In this document: piece after piece, positions 12,440-24,171 of the stretch | How the letters are laid out: each line of letters begins with the position of its first letter | Position numbering within the stretch: the first letter of the stretch is position 1 | Origin: Membranipora membranacea | Lineage: Eukaryota > Bryozoa > Gymnolaemata > Cheilostomatida > Membraniporidae | Direction of reading: 5' to 3' | Length of the DNA stretch: 60,000 nt | NCBI GenBank assembly: GCA_914767715.1 | Contig: OU612070.1 | Coordinates: 15,767,501-15,827,500, forward strand | Notes under the pieces: generated by a model | Told to the model about the DNA's origin: nothing | Seen by the model: only the letters and a program-made list of their open reading frames with translations | Database searches by the model: none | Made by a program: the position numbers and the translations under genes

Positions 12440-14290
12440 TCAATTTTTTAGTTGTCTCCCCTGTGCTACAAAAATAATACTGTGACTTGGGAGTTATCAA
12501 GGACAACGCCTGTAATTTCAGACGAATGTTGTGGAAACAGGAAAATGAAGGATTGCATTATCCCACACTCAAAAAGAATGGAACCATAGGAAACCTAGAC
12601 TGGACACTATATACAGCTGAAGTGATGTTATTTCTTGTTCGTCTAATTTTTTGCCTAAAATTTGTATAAAACTGTTTACGACAGGCTAAGATCAAAGTGT
12701 CACTGTCAATGGCTCTCATGACGTCTTGTTAGCCAATGATGACACACTGTTTCAGTAATGACAGGGTAGGTATGCCTGTAAAGATGATGGAAATCTATGC
12801 GAGTTTGATGATGTGACACCAAAACATGGAAATGTTGCACCACCTATCATTTCCTTGATTCCTGGGCTGGTTTTAAAGCAACATACGGATAAACTGTTAT
12901 AAATTTAATATGTATCAGTGTACATATTCAATCATAAGAGACAGAAATTGTGATGGTAGGTACAAAGACCGCCTTATCACAAACCTTGTCCCTACAAAGT
13001 TGGATGAACTGAATAATAGCCCCTGCCATTCTCTCATTTATGGTGCTTTTAGTGATTGTCTTGCTTTGGGTTAAAACCAACTATTTATGCAAGCATGAAG
13101 AAATAATTTGATCAGCCACAAAACAGAGAAGGAAATTGTGATGGTTCAAAATTAGTGCAGAGTCCGCTCTTCACTGTTCAAGAATTTGGCTGTGAAACTC
13201 CATAAAACTACAATGTTGACAGATAGTGCTATGTAGATCCTTAATTTCTTTTTTACTTTAATGAAGGGGGCATCGTAAGGAGAAGGACGACTTATGATAT
13301 ATTACCTTGCTAACCTCCATTAAGTTGCAAATGAGGTAGGTGATGTAAATACCTTGAAAAAAAGACCTATTGAGGCTTTGAAATGATTTGAGAATAGGAA
13401 TGAGGCGATATTGCAAGTAAGTGATATTGTAGTGATTCGTAGATAGCAGAACCAGCAATAATGCGGCACACTGAGCACGTGGAATACTTTTGTCTAAATG
13501 CTTGTAGACTGCAATGCCAGCTAGTTATGCAATGCGATTATCAACCAATCAAAATGAGTGTTTGATAATGTTATACCACTAACTCGCATTGCAACTGCCC
13601 AAGCAAAATGACCTGACAACAACCTTGTTCAACATAATGTTTCCCAGTTTATAAGCCAATTATGAAAGTAAACTGTACCCACTTCCATTTGTGCTAAAAT
13701 AGACATTCACCCGTTTATGGTGACCAGAATATCAAAAGGCATAATTTTGGCGCAGTACTTTAAGCGATTTATATATGGATTTTAGTTCAATGAAAATAAA
13801 AAAAAAGGCGGAACAAAATCTGATATACATTTTCCCAGCTGTCTCCCCTGTGTTCCTGATATACTGTGACCTGGGAGAAGTCAATAACACCGTCCAACCC
13901 ATTCAGCAACCAAAATTTCAGACAGGATAAACTAAAAGATAGGATGTTATCTACAAGCATAACTCCCCAAGGCTGAAAAGACTAAGTAAAGTCTAGATAA
14001 CTCGATAAACAAGATTCATTATCTCCAAGCTATTAATCATGTTGGCCAATGATGATTCACTGTTACTGTAGTGACAGGGTACGATGTGCCAGTAATGATG
14101 ATGAAATGTATGATATGACAAATGTTGATGCAACTTTGTTTGTACTTTTGGACTCCTCTATTAGTGCAATGAGCAGCAATGTACACAAGTATTACCCTAT
14201 CATTTCCTTAATATTCTGGCCTTGATTTATGCAGGGAGTTGTATATTGTATGATACCCACAGCAATTCTTTCTAGATCAAGTTTGTTCAA
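12440..14290. repeat. Pair of diverged direct repeats spaced about 1.4 kb
   Basis: Blocks shared in the same order at about 12440-12960 and 13836-14290 include GTCTCCCCTGTG, a string close to ACTGTGACYTGGGAG, GCCAATGATGA, AGTGACAGGGTA-like strings, and ATCATTTCCTT followed by CTGG. They are old copies of one interspersed element. The first copy also carries GGCTAAGATCAAAGTGTCAC at 12684, matching the U2-like head of the SINEs below. Confidence 0.5.
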
Positions 14291-14987
14291 GTTTGCACGC
14301 AATCCGGTGTTTCCCATTCTAATGGTGAGCAGGCAGGAGCACGAATAGGGGCAACTCCAAATGCAGCCAAATTTCATCATAGTAATACGTGATGTAGTGT
14401 CTCCGTGTTTTAGTGATCTTTGTAGGTATCTTGCCGATAAAATCTTTCAACTTTCACAAGGGATGAGGAAAAGCTCTACTCTGTCGCATACCATGTGTTT
14501 ACATCCAAGTGATAGACACAAACACTTACCAGCCTGTCAAGGCAGTTATTGTGAGGGTATGGAATTAATATGGGTTTTTGTTGTGCAGCGACAGAAGATT
14601 ATGTAGCATGCATTTATTAAACTTTTTGATTTTAATGTTCAGTGTCCTGCATATCAATATCCTTTCATTTATAGGCCTAAGGCTATACAATAGCAAACAT
14701 TATTTATTGATAATACGTTTATACTGTGCAGTTCAATGAGCATGCAAAGCGAAATTAACAGATTGTCATGCAGTGCTTGACTGTCAGAATCATTGACTGA
14801 TAAGCCTACTAGCAGTGACTAAGTAGGACCTATGTGAGTAATCATGATGCAAACATTATTATTATCAGTATAAGTAAGCAGGTTGATACCAGATTGTGCA
14901 TGATATTTCAGTATAGCAGTAAACACTGCACAGTAGGCGGTGGATTATAAGGACAAAGCGTAAGGAAGACTCAAACTTTACTGCAGT

Positions 14988-17900
14988 ATGGAGATTATAT
15001 CAGTGCTCACAGGGTCTCCCCTGACATGGATACTAACAGGAGTTGCGCTGGTACTCGGCTACTTGTAAGTTCTTCTACTCACTTATAATGAGGCTCTGCA
15101 ATTGAGACTGAAATTGTGCGCATGTGTTATGCTCTTGTATCAACACTCAAGGGTTATCATAGAATGTCATGCTTTTTGTTGTTTATGTAAGATTGTCAAC
15201 CTTGAAACTTCATTTCAATGGTGCCTCGAACAGTTCTGCTATGCAATCCTGATGTTACGAGTCTCAAATTCCTTTATTTTATGACTGAAGCTCGAGTCTA
15301 GGCAAGATGGTTATAGTGCGAACCCATAGTCCGAGCTCCCAGACTTTTGCCCCAGTGCCTGACGGCTCCCTGGCCGGGGGAAACCACATGTCCACTGTAT
15401 TTCACACCCTCTTGAGCCAAAACGCCTCTTACACCGATAATGCCTGACACCATGTTACTATGTTAATAACTTGCTCATTTATATTGATTCTGTTTCAATC
15501 ACTGTATTGCAGTTACCTAACATGGACCCATGACACCTGGTCTAAACAAGGAGTAAAAGGTGATAAGCCGCTGCCCGTTTTCGGAACATTCATAAAAGCT
15601 ATGAGAGCAGGGGTAAGTAATCCCAGAGCATAAATAGACCCCTCTCGATGAAATATAACCCACAATATGCATTTACATAACTTTTTTCCACTCGTGGGTG
15701 TTGAGCTATAAAGATGTACAACTACCAGTGGGTGTTGGGCACTGGAACAATCAACCTTGTAAGTTGTAAGCTTCCAAAGTGGGACTAGAACCCATGATTC
15801 CAACGGCACCCATTGCTTGGCAATGGAAAGCAATAAAAGCATGGATCGATGGTATTCAATACTCGAAGTTGTCGCCACCCGCAGCACGTCCCATTCCACC
15901 CTATGCAACCCAGAGTATGTGCTAGGGTTATTGGCAATACATGGCTCATTGCTGGGACCCCTTACAAGGTTTTTAGCCGCTTTTCCAGCCTGGCACCCTG
16001 TCTTTCAATGCTATCACATGTTTTTCCATGAGTTAGTGAGAAGAAAAGTACCCGCCATAAGAAATAACTTTCTTTGTCTGGTCTCTGTGCAGTTTATTCA
16101 ATGTCCCACATCTGATTCCAAAGGGCCAACTCAACTGATGCCAAAGGTCAGAATTAAGACTTGCATCTAACGATTAGACCTATGAATGACTTACCCATCC
16201 AGCTCTTTGATAAGCTCTTTTTATCTATGGTGATAAAAAGAGCCATACGTGGGCTTCAGTAATCATTGGCGAACACCTAAAACAATTTAATCTAGATTGC
16301 CTGCATACTAGTTCCTCCCCTTCCCTGCGCCGTGAGCCCGTGACCAGTGGAGGGGGAGCAACTCCAAATGCAGGCAGGTGCACCAAACTTGGTCAAGCAA
16401 ACACCATGCCAAAAATATACCATTTTTTCATTACTGATTATAGTGACTAAGATTGGAACCCCATCTGCCTTATGTCTAAGATGGCATATTTTGATCTTGA
16501 ACCTTTAGTCTAGATGTTGCTAGTCCTGATGCTCCTAGTCATTCGAAATACCGCCTGAGCATGAACCCAGACACAATAACCGAGGCTATAAACCTATCCG
16601 TTTTGCAATTATAGACTTCCCTGACCAAGTTATGGAAAGGTAGGCAAACTGGATCAAACCTGATCTAAGCTCACTCGTTGGATGATAGGATGCAAAGCTG
16701 ATGTGTAATTTTATTCCTTAGTGTAATTCAATCACTCTCACTCGGCCTGCTGGTTAGGAAACTATTTTGGGAATTGTTATAAGAGGATTTTCAGGCTCTC
16801 TTTCATTCACCTCTTGTTTTTTTTTCAACTTTTGTAGGGTTTTGCCCAGTATGATAGGGTGCAGATGGAAACTCATGGCAAAATATCTGGGTATGTGACT
16901 TTTTACATATTTTATATGGTTTGGATTAGGAATGTTAATTATAGACATCTATACTCGCTTGCTTCAATGCAAGGCCTACCGTGGAATATTGTGATAATGG
17001 GTCCGCCTATTGCCCAACACCATCTCCATCTCCATAAAATTCACAAGAGTAAACTTTTTCTTCTGATTATAAATAAACTTATACATCTTATGTTATTTGA
17101 TGACTTGTAGATCGTATCGTGGTAGAACACCTATATTAGAAGTAGCCGATCCGGAGTTTTTGAGACTATCTTTCATCAAAGAGTTTAACAGCATGCCTAA
17201 CAGGAACGATACATACTTCGGTACCTTCTTTGATTTCTTCATGACATCACTTACAGATGATAGATGGAGACATGTGCGGTCATCCATGTCGCCGACCTTC
17301 ACCTCCGGCAAACTGAAAACAGTAGGTTTATTTATTTATTTATTGAGGTGTTCTAAAAGTTTATATTTAAATTTTTAAAAACAACTCGTTGACCTCACTA
17401 CATTAACATAAATAGAGAAAAACGACTTATAATATAATATAATAAAAACATGTAAATGTAGGGTGGTACATACTACATAGTGAGTAGAAAATTGAAAGCA
17501 TGGTAGTATAAATTACGTGAATAAAATGGAAAAAGAAGAAGCAGAGAGCAGCAAACGATTTTTTTGCGTTAACGCAGTGCTTAGTAAAACTCACTGCAGG
17601 GAATTTTACTATGGTAAGGAACGTTTTAGGTCAGTGAGCACCGAGCCGCAGAATAAAGGCGTGCAAATGCTCTGCAAGATCTGCCTCCTGCAACATACCT
17701 GGATTGATAATTCTTGAGCTTCTTTTAACCCTGAGACTAGAGGCATCCTAAAGAACTGCGCATAGGGGAACGATCTCTAGTTAAAAATATTATAAAAAAA
17801 AACATCATATTTCTTTTTTTGTCAATTTTATTCTTTCATCTTTGCTAGTTATCCTCATTATTCGAATTTAAAAGGATGACGGTTTGTTTTCACTTTCTAT

Positions 17901-20900
17901 GAATTTCCGATGTATATGCTATATAAACTGCTCTCTGTAACTACTCCGCTTCAGCTATATCAGTGATAATATATTTACAGATGCTGAGCAGAGTGAATGA
18001 TTGTGCTCAAGTATTTGTAAAGCATCTCAAGGCAGATGAAGGAACATCCTTTGAGTCTAAACCGTAAGTATCTCATTAATAAATATGTTCCGACTAGAAG
18101 CTTCATCTTTGAAGCGGAGAGAGTTATCCTCTCCTGAGTACAGGTTCTGGGACGCATAGTACTCATGCCTTCTTTTCACTGCGTGTGGGGTTTGCAATCA
18201 TACAGTCGACATCCAGTATTTTAGCCCCGTTCCACAAGGACCTGGCTAGGATGAATGATCTACCAGTACCAAATCAGAAATGACTGCCGGCGTCGAGAAT
18301 TGAACCTAGTCCTCTGCACCTCAAAGATCCCAAGCCTGTACCCTTAACCATTAGACCACTCCTTACTCCTTACTAGAAGATTACCAATGGATACAGCCTC
18401 GGAACTGATCACATAACCAACAAATAAATCACAAGCAGTGTTCAAAGCCCAAGTCCACCACTAATCTGTCTCTGTCTAAACATTCATGTCTAAATTGTTC
18501 TGCACAGGAGTTAGTTAACAGCACTGTGTGCGAACCAATTTTTTACTTATGGTCTAAACCCCTCGATAATCCTATGCTATAATCGAAAAGGTTCATCAGC
18601 GTTGCATGTGAGTCTAGGGTGAAGAATATCTTGTACCTAGATAATGTAGTTGAAAATCTACATGAATGTGTGTTGAGTGCTCCATCTTTTGCCCTCTAAC
18701 TTGTAGACGTCCAAACACCTCGATAGTCCAATACTACCTTCGAGTAGGTACACCAGTGTTGCATATGATACTAGGGTGAAAAAGGTCTCATCCTATTTAA
18801 TTTAGTTGAAGTGATGCATGAATATGTGTCGAATGCTCCAATTTCCATCTTCTAACTTGTAGACGAATTGGAGCGTTGACGATGGATATGATAAGCAACA
18901 CTGCATTTGGTGTACAGATAGACAGTCAAGCCAACCCAGATCATCCGATGCTAGAATATGCCAACAGGATGATGAACCTCAACACAAAAGGATTCTTCTC
19001 TAAGTTCAGACAAGTAGTTAGAATCGCTTTATTTTGTAAGTACTTTCGAAATGTCAGTATCAGCCTGCAGCCGCATTGTGCTCTGAATTTTCTAACTGTG
19101 AAAATATTGCGTAACTACTGCAGAACTAGCTGCCAGACTATGTATTGCTGTGGACTTCTGAAGTCTTTAAGGTTACTTGACGTAAAAATTAAAATCAAGA
19201 ATTACCATCAGAGAAAAGCCATTCTTCTTTAAATTCAGACAAGCAATTAGAATCGCTTTATTTTTTAAGTATATTTTTGAAAATTCAGTATCAGGCTGCA
19301 GCCTCATGTACCATTGCATCCAAAAATTCATTATTTTTGATAACTTTTAATCTAGTCATGACATAGCATTGTAAAATTCATTTGTTTTTTTCTGTAAAAA
19401 GTGTCCAGACTATGCTACTTCTGGAAGTTTGGGCAGATTCCTTCGATTTACTGGCCTATATATTACGCGCGTGTATTATAGTTAACTTTTTTTATCAGAT
19501 CCAATTTTACCATGTGATAACAAGCAAAAATGGATCACAGGGTGCTCTGGTTAAAATGGTACCAGAGACTATAGATATAGTCTCTGATGGTACTAAAAAT
19601 TTTCAGCTTACATAAAAATTGTTGTCATGATATGGCATGAAATAAAATGTAGTTTTCTCACTCTAGTACAAATTCCCAGCGTATTACAGTCACTGGTAGT
19701 CACCAACTTTAAAAACAAAACGAATATCTCTCTTCGGTTCTGTTTCAGTGTGCTTTCCTTCATTCATTGTCAAGCTACTGACAAAATACACCAATCTAAT
19801 GTTCGACAATGATGCTGTGGATTACTTCCGTGGTATTACTGAAAGAATAATTAAGGATAGAGGAGGAGACATGTCTGAACAAAAGGACTTTGTTCAGTTA
19901 TGTTTGGACAAGCTTATCGACGATCCCAAACCAGGTCATCCGGACACTAAGATTGACCGTTATGGACAGCCATGGTCTCCTAAAGGTGTGTATGTGACTG
20001 GGAAACCCAACACTTGTGGTGTAGTTATATGATATACCCATGGACAAAATAATAATACAAGTACAAGGACTCTTACCCTATTCACTCGATGTTATTTCTA
20101 CAAATTTAGCACTGGCTAGACGATATCCATGACCAATTTGTGTTCTCTAGGAGGGGATAATTCTCATATAAAACATGGCACAGAAAAGTGTCAAATATTG
20201 CGTATTGTCACTATAAGTGCACAGCGAAAATTTCCTCATGTATGGGGCAGATTTTCTTATACAATTACTGTTAAACGACATCACAGTTTATGCTTTATTT
20301 GTAAGGTGTAGGATCAGGTGATGAATATGAAGTTGACACACTTCAAGTGCAATACATGGTTAGAACTAAATGTGATGTGACATTAAATATGATATTTCAA
20401 TTTTTAGGTTTGTCTAAGGATGAGATCATAGCTAATGGAATCTTGTTTTATCTGGCTGGATACGAGACGACAGCATCTACTCTAAACTGGCTGTTCTATG
20501 AGTTGGCCATGAATCCTGAACATCAGCAAAAGGTGACACACCTCTTTCTTATCTCAAATACCATTCAGAAGTACACATTCTATTTTACTCTGGCAGGTTT
20601 TGTACTATGTTTTTTTCCAGCGGTGCATGTTTGACCCTAGTTTATTTTTTTCACTTATTCCACAGCCCTTTTCCCCCTCGGCGGGTCTGGCTTCTGAAAC
20701 AATGAGGAGATATATTTTTGATCCCATACTGTTGGATCTTTAGTCTAATATTTGAAGTTTTTGGTTATTGTGTTGCAGTGTTATGAAGAGATATGCAATG
20801 TAATGGAAGGTAAAGATACTGATGACTGCCCTACATATGAAGAAATCAATAAGTTAGAATATCTGGAGCAGTGCTTGGAGGAATCAATGAGGCTTTACCC

Positions 20901-22560
20901 TGCAGCCCCCAGGTATTGTCAGAAGAGTTATTCCTCCTTAGCCTCTATCATAATTAGGTCAAATAGAATGATGGTAACTCCTTAGTAGTTTGAACAGAGA
21001 AGACAACTCCAAAATACATGTACAAATGTACAAAGTTCATGTACAAAACATGGCAACAAACCTTACGATAGGAAAACTATATGTCAATTATTCCGCTGTT
21101 GTTATCACAAGCCCATATGGGCTTCACAGTCTTGTCAATAGGCTGTATCCTCATTCTCAGGCTAACATCCCTCTAGTAAATTGAATTTGAATTCGGTTTT
21201 AGTTATTTTATTATGTACTAAGGAAAAGAGAGAGGTTATATTCTCTAATCATCCGAGAGAAGATGATATTTGTTGGAGTTAAAATTAGCTAGTTTAGGTT
21301 TAAAGTTGGCACCAATGGTCACTCGCTAAGGTAAACATTTGTAGTCAAAAATGTTAGCTAGACATAATTTTAAATATTTCAAGCGCTTTCTAAGAGGGCA
21401 AAAGTTTTCCTACTGCAATATTTTGATCCAATAAGGCTTGATTATCATTGATTCTTCATTTTTCAGGTTAGAGAGGATGGTCGACCAGGACTGCGTTGTT
21501 GATGGAATCAGTTTGAAGAAGGGATCTTTTGTCTCTGCCATGATTTATGGGATGCATCACAACGCTGACATCTATCCTGACCCAGAAGCCTACGATCCCG
21601 AGAGGTAAACATATAATGTGAAAGTGTAATATTAAAGTGATTGTGAAGGAAACATGTGTTTGGTATAGTTTTTGAGTTCTCAGTCTAAATTGGAAAACTT
21701 CTATAAGGTTCGTTTACAACATATGGCCCAGTTTCAACTCATTTTCACTTAAAATAGAGATGTGAAGGTACTAAAAAGGTACTATTTCAATGATAGTACC
21801 TTCAAGTCCCAACTTTGAGTGAAAATCAGTTGAAACTGAGCCACTTGCTATAAATTAACTTTATAGCAGTTTTCTAAATTGGACCGAGCACTCTAGAATG
21901 ATACAGAAAACCGGAATCTTTCACATCACTAGAAAGGTTCTTTATTCAACCTTCAAGCCGTATTTTGTGAAGCCCAAACTGTCTCTGACCCTCCGAGAAG
22001 ATATTAATGTCATCAATAATCACACAATGATGTCATTTTTTACCTTTAGATTTAGTTCAGAAAATAAAGAGAGTAGACATCAGTGTGCGTGGGCACCATT
22101 TGGTCTCGGCAACAGAAACTGCGTAGGAATGAGGCTGGCATTGTTGGAAATGAAGATTACTTTAGTCGCTGTGCTCAGAAACTTTGTACTGCAACCATGT
22201 GATGAAACTCCGGTAAGATAATAATTATAACCTCTTTGTTCGATCAGTAACAACAACTAGCTATAACATGACATTATTGCTTGACAAGAAGTCTCCCACA
22301 ATGCACCACTGAATTTGGAGTGTTCCAATTATAAAATAGGAGACGATAACTTCAATCTAAATAATAAAATCCTTCATGTTTGGCTCAAGATCTTCCGTTG
22401 TTCTGAGCTGCTTAGCTGTTATGACTAGTTTTTGAGTCATTTGATATGTCTCATGGTATATTTTCCACATTTACAGCCTCGACCAGTAAAGCTAGCACAG
22501 AATTTCAGGATGGATTCAGAGAAACCAATCATGCTGAAGGTTACCTCACGTAAACAATAA
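14988..22560 (+). CDS. CYP3-like: Cytochrome P450, CYP3-clan (CYP3A / thromboxane-synthase-like), complete
   Basis: A heme-thiolate monooxygenase, expected on the ER membrane, oxidising lipophilic substrates with electrons from P450 reductase. Twelve exons: 14988-15064, 15513-15612, 16838-16890, 17111-17321, 17981-18063, 18863-19035, 19749-19985, 20408-20532, 20779-20912, 21467-21604, 22050-22212, 22477-22560. They sum to 1578 nt (525 residues plus TAA), with every junction GT-AG and in phase; family members are about 500 residues. Visible parts: a hydrophobic N-terminal anchor (WILTGVALVLGYLFYL), a Pro-rich hinge (PLPVFG), helix C WRHVR with W129 and R133, then SPTFTSGKLK typical of CYP3, I-helix AGYETT at 328-333, ExxR at 388-391 (ESMRLYP), PER before the exon 10/11 junction, and the heme loop FGLGNRNCVG with Cys468. 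The start is the only ATG that gives the anchor. Exons 1-2 of this gene, or of a near relative, recur as relics in each downstream tandem unit. Substrate cannot be told from sequence. Confidence 0.95.
15613..16837. other. P450 intron 2 with repeat remnants
   Basis: It contains a possible minus-strand tRNA-like segment at about 15740-15840 (reverse strand reads GGGTTCTAGTCCCA, B-box-like), a stem-loop near 16205-16245 (AAGCTCTTTTTATC/GATAAAAAGAGCC) and a MITE-like segment at 16293-16400. Open frames at 15817-16170 have no P450 similarity. Confidence 0.45.
16293..16400. mobile_element. Degenerate MITE-like segment of the GGAGCAACTCCAAATGC family
   Basis: The segment carries TAGATTGCCTGCAT at one end and GCAACTCCAAATGCAGGC near the other, an inverted GCCTGCA/TGCAGGC pair. 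Related strings occur at 14272-14371 and 23610-23730, and loosely in the 3' UTR element at 10573-10692. Boundaries are approximate. Confidence 0.45.
17340..17545 (-). mobile_element. Possible 3' end of a non-LTR element in P450 intron 4
   Basis: Read on the minus strand, it ends in a run of AATAAATAAATAAA, as retrotransposon tails do. The body shares CTACATAGT(A/G)AGTAG, GGCATG/AGCATG and TTACGTG(A/G)A(A/G)TAAAA-type blocks with 27497-27690, 41828-42030 and 56395-56600 in the tandem units. No coding part is seen. Confidence 0.4.
18101..18371 (-). mobile_element. tRNA-derived SINE in P450 intron 5
   Basis: On the minus strand the element begins with a tRNA-like head: A box TGGTCTAATGGTTAAGGG (18341-18358) and B box GGTTCAATTCTC (18295-18306), about 50 nt apart. 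It is flanked by an 8-bp direct repeat ACTAGAAG at 18093-18100 and 18372-18379, consistent with a target-site duplication. It is antisense to the gene. Confidence 0.75.
18556..18867. repeat. Tandem duplication covering the exon 6 splice acceptor
   Basis: Two copies with a period of about 157 bp (18556-18712 and 18713-18867). Shared blocks include CCTCGATA, CTAGGGTGAA and TCTAACTTGTAGACG. The second copy supplies the real exon 6 acceptor (AG 18861-18862). The first holds an almost identical acceptor at 18705-18706 followed by ACGTCC. Confidence 0.8.
19215..19310. repeat. Duplicated tail of P450 exon 6 with dead donor
   Basis: About 95 bp resemble 18982-19075, that is, the last part of exon 6 and its 5' splice site (TTAGAATCGCTTTATTTT followed by GTAAGT in the exon, by TTAAGT here). 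The loss of the donor G makes the copy non-functional. It lies about 180 bp inside intron 6. Confidence 0.75.
19556..19597. repeat. Short palindrome in P450 intron 6
   Basis: GGTACCAGAGACTATA and its reverse complement TATAGTCTCTGATGGTAC surround a 4-nt centre. The GGTAC(T/C) motif also forms the centre of the MITE at 21632. Confidence 0.6.
20408..20532 (+). CDS. P450 exon 8, I-helix oxygen-activation exon
   Basis: The 125-nt exon encodes LSKDEIIANGILFYLAGYET followed by TASTLNWLFYELA. The AGxET signature with the conserved Thr positions the distal oxygen-activation site. Phase 1 start, phase 0 end. Confidence 0.93.
21632..21936. mobile_element. Foldback MITE in P450 intron 10
   Basis: It begins TTAAAGTGATTGTGAAGG and ends with GGAATCTTTCACATCACT, an imperfect inverted terminal repeat. 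Internal inverted blocks are GAGTTCTCAGTCTAA...GGACCGAGCACTC, CCCAGTTTCAACT...AGTTGAAACTG and GGTACTAAAAAGGTACTAT...ATAGTACC. The same element is found in lectin-gene intron 2 of the tandem units (31137, 45413, 59990). Confidence 0.75.
22050..22212 (+). CDS. P450 exon 11, heme-binding exon
   Basis: Carries FGLGNRNCVG, matching FxxGxRxCxG with the heme-ligating Cys468, followed by the L-helix (MRLALLEMKITLVAVL). Confidence 0.95.
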
Positions 22561-22561
22561 A
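22556..22561 (+). terminator. AATAAA overlapping the P450 stop codon
   Basis: The last codons CAA TAA followed by A form AATAAA. I see no other AATAAA before the next repeat block, but a signal overlapping the stop would leave almost no 3' UTR, so its use is doubtful. Confidence 0.3.
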
Positions 22562-23040
22562 TGCAAGTGCTGCCCACAGAAAAAACTTGTTAGCTATCAG
22601 GAAATTACCAGATGGCATATCCAAGTAACTTTTACCGATTCTTAAATTTTCAATTATGATCAACTGATACAATAAGAATGTGTTTGAAGTCATTGGGTAG
22701 GAGGTCCTACATATTTAGGGTCAAACTCACGCCAATATATTTTATATCTTTATTTATAGTTCAGCTACACGTATCATAAAATCAGTGCGCCTATATATAA
22801 ATACTAATGACATTATTTTCATAATCAAACTAAATCATGTTCTACCATTGCTGGTTACAAACCTAATATTATACATGATTTGGTTGCACATTTAAATGTT
22901 GTATATGAAATTTTGCTGTTACACCTTTCCGGATATCAATACACAAGATGATACATACTGTTTAAGATATCAGTTTCTTTGTTTGATCTTTCCCTTAACC
23001 TATTTGACAAACGAACCATAAAAAGCTCACATATCAAGGT

Positions 23041-23266
23041 GCTTCTCGGCCTAATGGCTAAGATCCAAATGTCACTGCCAATGGCCGATTAGTGCCAGTT
23101 CAGTTTTGGCAGCTCGCTGCCCACCGATGATTAGGAGGTCTTCTATGGCCTCACCTCTAGGATGCATTCTGGTTTTCTAGGATGTATCAGATTCTCAGTA
23201 TGAGGATTTAGGGCACCTTGCGTCCCTCTTTAGGGGCAGCCCAATCTTCTGTTTCTCACTAAACAG
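23041..23266 (+). mobile_element. SINE with U2 snRNA-like 5' head, copy 1
   Basis: The first bases read GCTTCTCGGCC then TGGCTAAGATC, matching the 5' end of U2 snRNA apart from a few changes. The body continues with GCCAATGGCCGATTAGTGCC, GATTAGGAGGTC, CTCACCTCTAGGATGCATTC, and ends GCGTCCCTCTTTAGGGGCAG...AAACAG without a poly(A) tail. CAAGGT occurs immediately at the left border and again after the right border, a possible short target duplication. The same element occurs at 24172 and 50351. Confidence 0.8.
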
Positions 23267-23609
23267 CAAGGTGCTTCTTAATATCTATATAGTCATGCAG
23301 TAAATTAGTCCAGGTAAACTATGACCTACAATGATGTACTGATCAGTTACTTATCATGTGCCGTTGGCAGAGAATTGAATTTAAAATCTCATCCTAGCTG
23401 TTATGCAGAATTGGTGTTGTGTTGCGGTTTGTAATGATGACTGTCTTGGTGTGGAACTTCTGGGTAACGAAATAATTTATTTCTCGCTTACACGCTTACC
23501 AATATGCTGTGTGCTATGGCCTCTAATAGAAGAGAATGTAAACATGAAGTAAACAAATAGCAATAGTGAGCTGTCACTCAAAAAATATGATATCAACAGA
23601 CACCAATCT

Positions 23610-23730
23610 AGATCAAATTTGAAACAATTTGCCTGCAGTCCGGTCGTTTAGATTCTACTGGTGGCTCGGAGGGGAAGGGAAAGGAGGAGCAACTCCAAAC
23701 CCAGGTACATTAGACCATTCTTGATCTAAC
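23610..23730. mobile_element. MITE-like inverted repeat
   Basis: TAGATCAAATTTG near the left end faces ATTAGACCATTCTTGATCTA at the right. An inner CCTGCAGTC and GGAGGAGCAACTCCAAACCC are shared with other members of the family at 14272 and 16293. Confidence 0.5.
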
Positions 23731-24083
23731 CAGGGAGGGTGATTTGACAGCTAGTAGGGCTGATGTGGGAAATCATAGTTCAAGTACGTGAGCACTGCCA
23801 AATAGTTCACTTCCTTCGACAAGATAAATCAGGCTAAAAGCTTTAAAACTTACATGTTTGTCAGTATAAAGTTTCTGTCCCAAAAAGCTCTGAGTGCTTG
23901 AATCAATCAGGACTGTATTGAAATTGAATTTCAGGAGTTGCAGTAGTTGTTCAGCAGTTTCAGTTTGACATGTGACAGATTTTAGCAGCTCAAAATAAAA
24001 TCAAGAAATCAGTAACTGTTTGTCCCTCCAGCCAAAAAATAAGCTATTAGTTGAGAAGAATGACTCCACTTTAGCATTAGTTC

Positions 24084-24153
24084 ATATCTGTGCTCACAAT
24101 GTTACCCCTCACATGGACACTAACAGGTGCAGTGTTAATATTATAACTTAATT
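24084..24153 (+). pseudogene. P450 exon 1 relic, unit 1
   Basis: Aligns with P450 exon 1: GTGCTCACA, CCCCT(C/G)ACATGGA, ACTAACAGG and the TTGTAAGT donor are kept. The ATG is missing and the reading frame is broken. Intron 1 sequence just upstream of relic exon 2 also matches, so this came from a genomic duplication, not a retrocopy. Confidence 0.8.
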
Positions 24154-24171
24154 GTAAGTTGGGTTGCCTAT

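Larger units (their letters stand above)
11241..14987. other. Intergenic region between E-protein gene and P450
   Basis: No gene is supported. It contains an AT microsatellite at 12010-12075, a pair of diverged direct repeats (about 12440-12960 and 13836-14290) and a MITE-like segment at 14272-14371. The last few hundred bases must include the P450 promoter; GATTATAAGG at 14943-14952 is the only TATA-like string close to the ATG and is weak evidence. Confidence 0.6.
22561..23840. other. Intergenic DNA between P450 and the tandem array
   Basis: No gene seen. It contains the full-length U2-headed SINE at 23041-23266 and a MITE-like segment at 23610-23730. The first tandem unit starts at about 23841. 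Confidence 0.6.

Noticed and set aside
15513-15908. 131-codon minus-strand open frame
   Set aside because: It lies antisense to P450 exon 2 and intron 2, has no recognisable domain, and the plus-strand exon explains the conservation.
18280-18371. A functional tRNA gene on the minus strand
   Set aside because: A and B boxes are present, but the acceptor and anticodon stems do not pair well, the sequence continues into a SINE body, and an 8-bp target duplication flanks the whole.
23041-23266. A genuine U2 snRNA gene
   Set aside because: Only about the first 35 nt resemble U2. The branch-point recognition region, Sm site and 3' stem-loops are absent, and the shared body and target duplication mark a SINE.
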